This document shows positions 1 to 5,547 of a DNA stretch of 11,493 nucleotides, piece by piece (the first letter of the stretch is position 1; the number at the start of each line of letters is the position of its first letter). The position numbers and the translations under genes are program-made. The stretch lies in NCBI GenBank assembly GCA_003484265.1, contig DNDO01000201.1, positions 2,006-13,498 of the forward strand. Direction: 5' to 3'. The notes under the pieces were generated by a model. That model ran no database searches. It worked only from the letters and a program-made list of their open reading frames with translations, and was not told where the DNA came from. Source of the DNA: Anaerolineae bacterium. GTDB lineage: Bacteria; Chloroflexota; Anaerolineae; Anaerolineales; Villigracilaceae.

Positions 1-1
1 C

Positions 2-577
2 TTTGACCTGTATCGCGATGGTCTGGTAATGGGCGAAGGCGCAGGCGTGATCGTGCTTGAACGTGAATCTCACGCCAAGAAACGCGGCGCGAATATCCTG
101 GCAGAACTGGCTGGATATGGCGCAACCGCAGACGCGTTCCACGTGACCGCTCCTCACGAACACGGCGCAGGTGGGGCGTCGGCGATGACGATGGCGTTGG
201 CGTCTGCGGGGGCGAATGTCGATGAATTGGGATATATCAACGCTCACGGCACGGGGACCTCGTTAAACGACCAATCGGAAACGCGCGCAGTCAAGGCGGC
301 ATTTGGCGAGAAGGCGTATCAAATCCCCATATCTTCAACAAAGTCAATGACAGGACATATGATGGGCGCGACGGGTGCGTTGGAGACGATCTTCTGTGTT
401 CAGGCGGTTCGCGAGGGCATACTGCCGCCGACGATTCATTACGAAACACCCGACCCCGAATGTGACTTGGATTACATACCGAACAAAGCGCGCGAGAAAA
501 AGATTACCCTGGCGATCAGCAACGCCTTCGGCTTTGGCGGGCATAATGCTGTGGCGGCAGTGCGGAAATATTCATAA
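2..577 (+). CDS. fabF: Beta-ketoacyl-ACP synthase II (FabF), 3' part only
   Basis: This is the C-terminal 191 residues of a condensing enzyme that elongates acyl-ACP with malonyl-ACP in cytoplasmic type II fatty-acid synthesis. The reading frame is open from base 2, starting FDLYRDGLVMGEGAG, a typical FabF segment, so the ATG at 29 is internal and not the true start. Two of the three Cys-His-His catalytic residues are visible: the His of AHGTGTS (codon 245-247) and the His of MTGHMMGATG (codon 356-358), with the conserved Lys at 341-343. The protein ends in the family's GFGGHN segment. The nucleophilic Cys and the N-terminal half lie upstream of the window. Family usual length is about 410 aa, so a little under half is seen. 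FabF rather than FabB is the better call because of the GEGAGV and MTGHMMGATG style, but a type II polyketide or other KAS paralogue is not strictly excluded without the rest of the operon. Confidence 0.95.
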   Translation, partial: FDLYRDGLVMGEGAGVIVLERESHAKKRGANILAELAGYGATADAFHVTAPHEHGAGGASAMTMALASAGANVDELGYINAHGTGTSLNDQSETRAVKAAFGEKAYQIPISSTKSMTGHMMGATGALETIFCVQAVREGILPPTIHYETPDPECDLDYIPNKAREKKITLAISNAFGFGGHNAVAAVRKYS

Positions 578-621
578 TGACAACCCGATCTAACCGCCAA
601 TCGGATTCCTTTTGGTAAATT

Positions 622-679
622 TTAGCCGCAAAGGAACAAAGAGTCAGTGGAGAAATATCTCTTGAATCTCTGCGGCTAA
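622..679. repeat. 58-bp intergenic inverted repeat (possible dispersed repeat)
   Basis: A perfect 9-bp inverted repeat, TTAGCCGCA (622-630) and TGCGGCTAA (671-679), encloses 40 nt. The enclosed part contains smaller complementary pieces, AAGAG/CTCTT (639-643 with 659-663) and GAGA/TCTC (650-653 with 658-661). It lies in the fabF-rplS spacer, upstream of the rplS promoter. The purine-rich mix of GCCGCAAAG and CTCTGCGG words resembles short non-coding intergenic repeats that many bacterial genomes carry in multiple copies, but only one copy is in this window. There is no T-run after the right arm, so it is not a classical intrinsic terminator. A rho-independent role for fabF mRNA 3'-end protection is possible. 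Confidence 0.5.
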
Positions 680-714
680 TAAGGATATTATCCACTTCGT
701 TGGTTCATCTCCGC

Positions 715-743
715 TTGTGGTTATCAAAAAGGCGTGCTATAAT
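715..743 (+). promoter_or_regulatory. rplS promoter, sigma-70 type with extended -10
   Basis: A -35 box TTGTGG (715-720), a 17-bp spacer and a perfect TATAAT (738-743) preceded by TGC (735-737) make an extended -10 element. Predicted transcription start is near 750, giving a leader of about 42 nt before the rplS ATG. This is the best promoter in the window, which fits a highly expressed ribosomal protein gene. Confidence 0.75.
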
Positions 744-777
744 CCGCCGTCGCTCAAAGAACGACAATATCAAAAGT

Positions 778-784
778 AAGGAAG
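778..784 (+). promoter_or_regulatory. Ribosome binding site of rplS
   Basis: AAGGAAG lies 7 nt before the ATG at 792. It supports that start and shows that leadered, Shine-Dalgarno-led genes coexist here with genes that appear leaderless. Confidence 0.7.
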
Positions 785-791
785 AAAGATA

Positions 792-1142
792 ATGGCAGAC
801 ATCATCAAGTCTCTTGAGGCTAAAGTAAACGAAAATATCCCCGCTATCCGCGCGGGCGACAACGTCAGTGTCCACGTCAAGATCACGGAAGGTGACCGCG
901 AACGTATTCAGGAATTCAAGGGTACCGTCATCCGCAAACGTAAGGGCGGCAACGACCAGTCCATTACGGTCCGCCGCATGGCATCCAACGGCATCGGCGT
1001 GGAGCGCACATTCCTGCTCCGCTCGCCGCGCATCGACAAGGTGGTGATCGAACGCCACAGCGTTGTCCGCCGCGCACAGCTATACTTCATGCGCGACCGC
1101 ACGGGCAAATCCGCCCGCCTCAAACAAAAGTTCGACAAGTAA
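792..1142 (+). CDS. rplS: 50S ribosomal protein L19
   Basis: This 116-aa protein is bacterial L19, which sits at the interface of the 50S and 30S subunits. It matches the family over its full usual length (about 115-120 aa): an N-terminal helix, then the basic beta-rich core with REREIQEF-like (DRERIQEFKGTVI), RKRKGGN, ITVRR, GIGVERTFLLRSPRID and the C-terminal VVRRAQLYFMRDRTGKSARLK segment. The start at 792 is fixed by the upstream AAGGAAG and by the conserved N-terminus. It is preceded by its own promoter and followed by an intrinsic terminator, so it is probably a single-gene transcription unit. In many bacteria rplS follows rpsP-rimM-trmD; here it follows fabF instead, an order different from that common cluster. 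The reading frame is intact. Confidence 0.98.
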   Translation: MADIIKSLEAKVNENIPAIRAGDNVSVHVKITEGDRERIQEFKGTVIRKRKGGNDQSITVRRMASNGIGVERTFLLRSPRIDKVVIERHSVVRRAQLYFMRDRTGKSARLKQKFDK

Positions 1143-1148
1143 AAAGCT

Positions 1149-1185
1149 AAACCTCACGGGATATGAAATCCAGTGAGGTTTTTTT
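1149..1185 (+). terminator. Intrinsic terminator after rplS
   Basis: AAACCTCAC (1149-1157) pairs with GTGAGGTTT (1173-1181). After one mismatch the stem continues with GGAT/ATCC (1159-1162 with 1168-1171) around a 5-nt loop. A run of seven T (1179-1185) follows directly. It begins 7 nt after the rplS stop, so it ends the rplS transcript and separates it from the downstream amidotransferase. Confidence 0.9.
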
Positions 1186-1202
1186 ATAAAGTCTTTTTGA
1201 TT

Positions 1203-1208
1203 TACAAT
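1203..1208 (+). promoter_or_regulatory. -10 box of the PuuD-like gene, leaderless arrangement
   Basis: TACAAT ends 7 nt before the ATG at 1216, which places the expected transcription start at or within a base of the start codon. No clear -35 is seen; the 17-bp position falls in the T-run of the rplS terminator. The G-run at 1210-1214 is too close to the ATG to act as a normal Shine-Dalgarno site. Confidence 0.45.
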
Positions 1209-1215
1209 TGGGGGC

Positions 1216-1929
1216 ATGAAACCACTTATCGGAATAACCACCAACCAATCCAAAAATGCCAACGGTCAGCCGACTGTGATGTTGATGCAGTCCTATATCA
1301 ATGCGGTCATGCAGGCAGGAGGTGTGCCGGTTCTGATCCCGTCCATGATCCATAATGATGGATGGGATGCTCTTTACGCACGCCTCGACGGCGTTCTTTT
1401 CTCTGGCGGCGGTGACATTGCCCTTGAACATTTCCCCGGCGATTCGCATCCCCGCATCGATGACGTGGATCCTGAGCGGGATTCCGTTGAATTGAAAATG
1501 ATCCAAACTGCGGCGGAAGACGGGAAACCCTTCCTTGGCATTTGTCGCGGATGTCAGGTAATGAACGTAGCCCTGGGAGGGACTCTGTACACACACATCC
1601 CCGATCAACTCGCCAACGCGCTCGACCATTCCTACCCCGGCAACATGCGGACAGTCCTTGTGCATGAGGTCAAGATTGAAGAAGGGACTCGTATAGCGGA
1701 AGTTATGGGCGACCCCATCCTTAAAGTCAACAGCCTGCATCATCAAGGACTTAAAGACATCGCGCCATCGCTGCGTGTGGCGGGTATCGCCCCAGACGGA
1801 CTCGTCGAAGCAGTGGAACTGCCCGACCATCCCTTTGCTCTCGGTGTGCAATGGCATCCTGAATGGTTGACCGATCAAGAGCCCACGCAGAATTTATTCA
1901 GAAAATTTGTCGAGGTTGCAGGAAAGTAA
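1216..1929 (+). CDS. Gamma-glutamyl-GABA hydrolase family class I glutamine amidotransferase (PuuD-like)
   Basis: This 237-aa protein belongs to the peptidase C26 / PuuD family, cytoplasmic hydrolases that cleave gamma-glutamyl amides such as gamma-glutamyl-GABA. The signature parts are in order: PLIGIT at the N-terminus, a SGGGDI turn (63-68), the nucleophile elbow GICRGCQ with Cys110, the SLHHQG segment (173-178) and the catalytic His214 and Glu216 in QWHPEW. All triad residues are present and length is typical (about 235-255 aa). The start at 1216 gives the family's usual N-terminus (MKPLIGIT). The gene stands alone behind the rplS terminator and ends 4 bp from the convergent VanZ-like gene. 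None of the other putrescine-utilisation (puu) genes is nearby, so the substrate is not settled; the family also contains enzymes acting on other gamma-glutamyl conjugates. A long frame antisense to it is a shadow. Confidence 0.9.
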   Translation: MKPLIGITTNQSKNANGQPTVMLMQSYINAVMQAGGVPVLIPSMIHNDGWDALYARLDGVLFSGGGDIALEHFPGDSHPRIDDVDPERDSVELKMIQTAAEDGKPFLGICRGCQVMNVALGGTLYTHIPDQLANALDHSYPGNMRTVLVHEVKIEEGTRIAEVMGDPILKVNSLHHQGLKDIAPSLRVAGIAPDGLVEAVELPDHPFALGVQWHPEWLTDQEPTQNLFRKFVEVAGK

Positions 1930-1933
1930 AATA

Positions 1934-3070
1934 TCAACGATGAAGCAAAAACAGAATATGCGCGCGCAATAGATGATAGATCATTCCGCCGAATAGCGCA
2001 CTAAGGACAGCCATCGCAACGCGTATCAAGCTTGCGCCTGGTCCAATTTGAAAGCCAACGAAGAGTTCTAATAATGTGGCAAATCCAACCGAAGTTAGAA
2101 ATAATCGTGGAAGGTCTTGACTTAACGGGGTTTCAGAACGTCCACGCCATTCGGCGAGTAAGTATCCGAATAATGTAAAAGCCACCAGATACTCAATGCG
2201 CGGGGACAATACCTGCATACTTGTTTCTGTCACTTGATTTGTGAAACCAAGAGCCCAATGCCAACCTGTCAGCGGGCGGGTTGGCTCCCAGAACGCCAAT
2301 AGGATTAGATACAGGATAAAAACAGGAAACATGCGTTTGAGCGTAGTCTGCTCGAAACGTCTTTCGCTCGAGCGCCTAGGGCGGGCAGTCAAAATTGCTG
2401 TGAGTAGCATGACGCCTAAGCCAGTTAACAACAAGGAGATTGACTGTAAAAGCGTGGGACCGGTCCCCAGAAGGAACCAGCCTCCAACCGAGAGTGATGC
2501 GTAGAGGCTGACTCGATAATCAAAAACCTCCCACCAATGACGGAAGAGTTCACTTAGCACAATTGCACCGACGATCCCAATAAGTAAGGTCAACACCCAG
2601 CGGTCAGATGTATGGTTGAGTGTGTTTGACCATAGGAGTGGCAACAGCAAATACATAAGCCCCATCAATGGGGTTTCAAGCCTGAGCCGCCCAACCACTC
2701 CTTGTGTGATGGTGATCCGCGCTGACAGATTGTCATATAAGATTGCTCCCAGTCCGGCGCCTAATGTGTTGGTCAGAATATCGATAATGGATGGCGTGCG
2801 CGCTGGCATAAACATTTGTATCGTTTCAATGCCGATACTGATGGCGGCTCCCAACAAAACTGCGCCGCGCTCTCTTGATGAAAGCCGATAAAAGAAACCC
2901 AAAGGAACGAATAAAATGATATTTGAGATCACATTTTTGATATCGCTGTCGGATGTAAAGCCGATCTTCGTCGGCAGGGCAAGATAAAACGGATTCAACG
3001 TAAGCAGAAGTATGATCAGAACGATATACCCAAGCAGGGCGGTGGAAAGTTGTGTTCCAGTTCGATTCAT
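1934..3070 (-). CDS. VanZ-like integral membrane protein, apparently duplicated
   Basis: A 378-aa polytopic membrane protein. The N-terminal part (about 12-112) has the VanZ-family pattern: a first helix, NIILFVPLGFF (50-60), then IETIQMF with Glu82 and Gln85, an Arg91, and IIDILTNTLGAGLGAIL with Asp97 and Asn101. VanZ of enterococci gives low-level teicoplanin resistance, but most family members have no proven role. A middle block (about 130-228) holds several more hydrophobic segments, and an Arg-rich loop (230-246) leads to a second hydrophobic half. There, LVAFTLFGYLLAEW (295-308) and LLELFVGF through ALFGGMIY (333-365) look like a degenerate second copy with Glu335 kept. The usual single VanZ unit is about 120-200 aa. 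The start at 3070 has AAGGGA 11 nt upstream and a good N-terminal helix. It is divergent from murI, another envelope gene. Confidence 0.8.
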   Translation of the reverse strand: MNRTGTQLSTALLGYIVLIILLLTLNPFYLALPTKIGFTSDSDIKNVISNIILFVPLGFFYRLSSRERGAVLLGAAISIGIETIQMFMPARTPSIIDILTNTLGAGLGAILYDNLSARITITQGVVGRLRLETPLMGLMYLLLPLLWSNTLNHTSDRWVLTLLIGIVGAIVLSELFRHWWEVFDYRVSLYASLSVGGWFLLGTGPTLLQSISLLLTGLGVMLLTAILTARPRRSSERRFEQTTLKRMFPVFILYLILLAFWEPTRPLTGWHWALGFTNQVTETSMQVLSPRIEYLVAFTLFGYLLAEWRGRSETPLSQDLPRLFLTSVGFATLLELFVGFQIGPGASLIRVAMAVLSALFGGMIYHLLRAHILFLLHR

Positions 3071-3092
3071 TGTATAGAAATCCCTTTGTCTT

Positions 3093-3098
3093 ATTGTA
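3093..3098 (-). promoter_or_regulatory. Possible -10 box of the VanZ-like gene
   Basis: On the minus strand TACAAT reads 3098 to 3093. Predicted start is near 3086, giving a leader of about 16 nt with AAGGGA before the ATG at 3070. No convincing -35 is seen. It would share the 74-bp divergent spacer with the murI promoter. Confidence 0.35.
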
Positions 3099-3131
3099 AA
3101 CCCGTGCCGTTTTGATGATGGCTGACTGCGT

Positions 3132-3137
3132 TATACT
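3132..3137 (+). promoter_or_regulatory. -10 box of murI, leaderless arrangement
   Basis: TATACT ends 7 nt before the ATG at 3145, so transcription would begin at the start codon. This also argues against the in-frame upstream TTG/ATG codons at 3112-3120, which would lie upstream of the transcript. The -35 region is poor (a TTGATG at 3112-3117 leaves only a 14-bp spacer). Confidence 0.5.
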
Positions 3138-3144
3138 TTGCAGA

Positions 3145-3975
3145 ATGTCTACTATATCAAATTCGCCCATTGGAATCTTCGACTCGGGCATCGGCGGACT
3201 CTCCGTCTTGCAGGCGATACGTGCGCAGATGCCTAGCGAGTCGATCATTTATTTCGGCGATCAAGAGCACATCCCATACGGTCCACGCCCGATGGATCAG
3301 ATCCGTAGCTTTTCAGAATCGATCACGAATTTTCTTCTTGAACGAAAGGCAAAGATCGTTGTCGTTGCTTGTAATACTGCGTCTGCCGCGGCGTTGAGAT
3401 ATTTACGCGAGAAATTCGCTGATGTTCAATTTGTAGGCATGGAGCCTGCCGTCAAACCTGCGGCGGAACGCACCCGAACAGGCAAAGTGGGAGTCCTTGC
3501 CACTCCAGCCACGTTTCAGGGTGCGTTGTATGCGTCCGTTGTGGAACGGTTTGCAAGTGATGTTGTGTTGTTTCAAGACACTTGTAATGGGCTTGTACAA
3601 CAGATCGAACAGGGGAATTTGAACGGCGCAGAAACGCGCAAAATTTTGGACGATGCCCTCCGCCCGATGCTTGAGAAGGATATTGACACGGTTGTGCTGG
3701 GTTGCACTCACTATCCGTTTGTGATTCCGCTTATTCAGGAGATCGTGGGAGAAACGGTTCGAGTGATCGATCCCGCTCCCTCGGTGGCGAAGCAGGTTCA
3801 ACGTTTGCTTGATGCGGGGGGAATGGTGAATGAGTCCAAGGCTGAAGGGCGAGTCAAGTTATATACGTCGGGCGACCCCGATGTGTTGATATCCCAATTG
3901 CCTTTGTTGTTGGGTGAAGGTGGAGATGTGGAGCAGGTTAAGTGGGTGGATGACTCCCTGGCAATGATTAGCTAA
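3145..3975 (+). CDS. murI: Glutamate racemase
   Basis: MurI interconverts L- and D-glutamate in the cytoplasm, supplying D-Glu for the peptidoglycan stem peptide. The 276-aa product (family about 265-285) shows the full set of motifs: PIGIFDSGIGG at the N-terminus with the catalytic-site Asp-Ser, YFGDQEHIPYG, the first catalytic Cys in VVACNTASA and the second in LGCTHYP, and the helper GVLATPAT. The frame can be extended to 3112 (MMMADCVILCR), but I chose 3145. It gives the usual short N-terminus before PIGIFDSG, and a -10 box sits 7 nt ahead of it. Divergent from the VanZ-like gene; its TAA stop overlaps the stop of the converging 69-aa gene by 4 bp. A cell making D-Glu implies peptidoglycan, which is consistent with a walled bacterium. 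Confidence 0.97.
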   Translation: MSTISNSPIGIFDSGIGGLSVLQAIRAQMPSESIIYFGDQEHIPYGPRPMDQIRSFSESITNFLLERKAKIVVVACNTASAAALRYLREKFADVQFVGMEPAVKPAAERTRTGKVGVLATPATFQGALYASVVERFASDVVLFQDTCNGLVQQIEQGNLNGAETRKILDDALRPMLEKDIDTVVLGCTHYPFVIPLIQEIVGETVRVIDPAPSVAKQVQRLLDAGGMVNESKAEGRVKLYTSGDPDVLISQLPLLLGEGGDVEQVKWVDDSLAMIS

Positions 3976-4181
3976 AGAGCCCACGCAAGCATGAACCCAA
4001 AGATCGCAACGATAACACCGAGATGTAAGAATAGATTGCTTCCGGTGATCAGGTTAAGCCCAAAGATGAACGGTAAAATGAAGTTGACGATAACCAGCAA
4101 GATGCCGATCAGCGGCAGTAAGCCCTTGCGGTGCGCGAAAAAATTCGACGCGCTGTCGACGAGTTTTGAAAGCAATTTCAT
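3972..4181 (-). CDS. Small two-helix membrane protein, unknown function
   Basis: A 69-aa protein not recognised as a named family. It has a basic, amphipathic N-terminus (MKLLSKLVDSASNFFAHRKG), then two hydrophobic stretches, about 21-41 and 50-68, separated by a short loop (GLNLITGSN). The second helix runs to the C-terminus. I accept it as real because its ATG overlaps the hflX stop as ATGA, it has a GA-rich Shine-Dalgarno (AGGAAG at 4191-4186 on the minus strand) lying inside the end of hflX, and the composition is that of a true membrane protein. It is probably translated by coupling to hflX, last in the trmFO-to-hflX cluster. Its TAG stop overlaps the murI TAA by 4 bp on the opposite strand. 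Function cannot be inferred; a membrane partner for HflX or the kinase is only a guess. Confidence 0.75.
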   Translation of the reverse strand: MKLLSKLVDSASNFFAHRKGLLPLIGILLVIVNFILPFIFGLNLITGSNLFLHLGVIVAIFGFMLAWAL

Positions 4182-5533
4182 AGTTCTTCCTCTTCCTCCA
4201 GCTCATGGTGATTATTCGAAACCTGCCAGTTGTTGAACTGCGCTACGAGCCGCCCGGGAACACGGCCCGCCATCAGTACGCCGCCACGTCCGTGTTCGAC
4301 GAATTCGATCTGACCAGCCTCGTGAAACAACGAGATCAAAGCGCCCTGCTGATAAGGAAGCCGCACACGGATCGGCGTATACGTTTCATACAATTCCTCC
4401 TGGATGACCCTCAATAGATCTTTGATGCCGGTTCCCTCCACGGCGGAAATTGCCACTGACTTCGAATAGTTTTCAGCCACCTCGACTGCGGACTTTGGAT
4501 CACGCAGTCGATCAACTTTGTTTAATGCGGTGACAACGGGGATGTGTTTTGCTTCGATCTTTCCCAGAGTTTCCTGGACGGCATTGTATTGATTCATCGC
4601 GTTGGCATGCGAGATGTCAACAACGTGTAACAACAGGTCGGCTTCAGTGATCTCTTCAAGCGTTGCATGAAAAGCCTCGACCAGAGTGGTCGGCAACTTT
4701 TGGATGAAGCCGACGGTGTCGGTGACAAGCGCTTGATATCCGCCGAATAACTCCACGCGGCGGGTGGTCGGATCGAGCGTTGCAAACAATTGGTCTGCCA
4801 CATATACGTCTGACCTCGTCATGCGGTTCAACAACGTGGATTTGCCCGCGTTGGTGTATCCAACCAAAGCAACGGTTGGAATCCGCGAGCGTTTTCGCTG
4901 TGCGCGGTATCTCATGCGATGTGCTCGGACTTTCTCCAGTTCCTGTTTGAGATGCGAGATACGTTTGCGGATGGCCCGTTTGTCCACTTCCAGTTGCGTT
5001 TCGCCGGGACCGCGCAAACCCACGCCGCCTGTCGAACCTGCACGTCCGCCGCCGCCGCCAGCCTGACGTTCAAGATGCGTCCATTGACCGGTAAGCCGCG
5101 GCAGGTAGTATTCGTATTGGGCGAGTTCGACCTGCAACATGCCTTCTTTGGAATGAGCGTGCTGTGCGAAGATGTCTAGGATCAACGCTGTCCGATCCAG
5201 CACGCGGACTTCCATGCCGATCGCTTTTTGCAATTCGCGTTGGTGGCGCGGGGAAAGTTCATCATCGAAGATGACAACCTGTGACAGCGTCTCCTCAACG
5301 AGCGCCTTCAACTCTTCCACTTTGCCGGGCCCGATATAAGTCTTTACATGCGGGCGGTCCAGCTTTTGCGTCAACTCACCAATGACGTTCAACCCGGCAG
5401 TATCAGCAAGCAAGGCAAGTTCAGCAAGCGAATCTTCGAGCGGTAGGAGGGTTTTCTCTTTATATAGATCCACGCCCACGAGGAATGTACGTTCACGAGG
5501 AGCGATGGTGTTTTGTGGATTCTTCTTAGCCAT
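4178..5533 (-). CDS. hflX: Ribosome-associated GTPase HflX
   Basis: HflX is a cytoplasmic OBG-HflX-class GTPase that binds the 50S subunit and splits or rescues stalled ribosomes under stress. The 451-aa protein has the N-terminal HflX domain (about 15-150, with YIGPGKVEEL and FDDELSPRHQRELQKA), the WTHLERQ to RGPGETQLE linker (151-182), a coiled-coil helix (185-215) and the G domain: G1 GYTNAGKS (225-232), G3 DTVGF (272-276), G4 NKVD (338-341), G5 SAVEG (363-367). The linker carries a Gly-rich stretch (159-170) longer than in the E. coli protein. The C-terminus ends in an acidic tail (ELEEEEEL) whose codons double as the Shine-Dalgarno site of the next gene. The start at 5533 lies 14 bp after the kinase stop with a weak GAGA site, so the two genes are likely co-transcribed. 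Confidence 0.96.
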   Translation of the reverse strand: MAKKNPQNTIAPRERTFLVGVDLYKEKTLLPLEDSLAELALLADTAGLNVIGELTQKLDRPHVKTYIGPGKVEELKALVEETLSQVVIFDDELSPRHQRELQKAIGMEVRVLDRTALILDIFAQHAHSKEGMLQVELAQYEYYLPRLTGQWTHLERQAGGGGGRAGSTGGVGLRGPGETQLEVDKRAIRKRISHLKQELEKVRAHRMRYRAQRKRSRIPTVALVGYTNAGKSTLLNRMTRSDVYVADQLFATLDPTTRRVELFGGYQALVTDTVGFIQKLPTTLVEAFHATLEEITEADLLLHVVDISHANAMNQYNAVQETLGKIEAKHIPVVTALNKVDRLRDPKSAVEVAENYSKSVAISAVEGTGIKDLLRVIQEELYETYTPIRVRLPYQQGALISLFHEAGQIEFVEHGRGGVLMAGRVPGRLVAQFNNWQVSNNHHELEEEEEL

Positions 5534-5547
5534 ATTTCTCTTTTAGA

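Noticed and set aside
585..604. CCGAT/ATCGG hairpin just after the fabF stop as an intrinsic terminator
   Set aside because: The stem is only 5 bp with a 10-nt loop and is followed by CCTTTTGG rather than a T-run; too weak to call.
1147..1878. 243-codon open frame antisense to the PuuD-like gene
   Set aside because: It lies fully opposite a gene with an intact catalytic triad, has no recognisable motif and no promoter or Shine-Dalgarno site; its openness follows from codon bias of the sense gene.
1934..3070. Glycopeptide (teicoplanin) resistance gene vanZ
   Set aside because: Only family-level similarity is visible; no other van gene is present and the protein is twice the size of enterococcal VanZ.
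3112..3144. Upstream TTG/ATG starts extending murI by 11 residues
   Set aside because: The extension precedes the -10 box at 3132-3137 and adds a non-family N-terminus (MMMADCVILCR); ATG 3145 fits better.
2826..3248. 140-codon minus-strand frame across the VanZ-like and murI 5' ends
   Set aside because: It covers the divergent promoter region and parts of two real genes in the wrong frame, with no domain.
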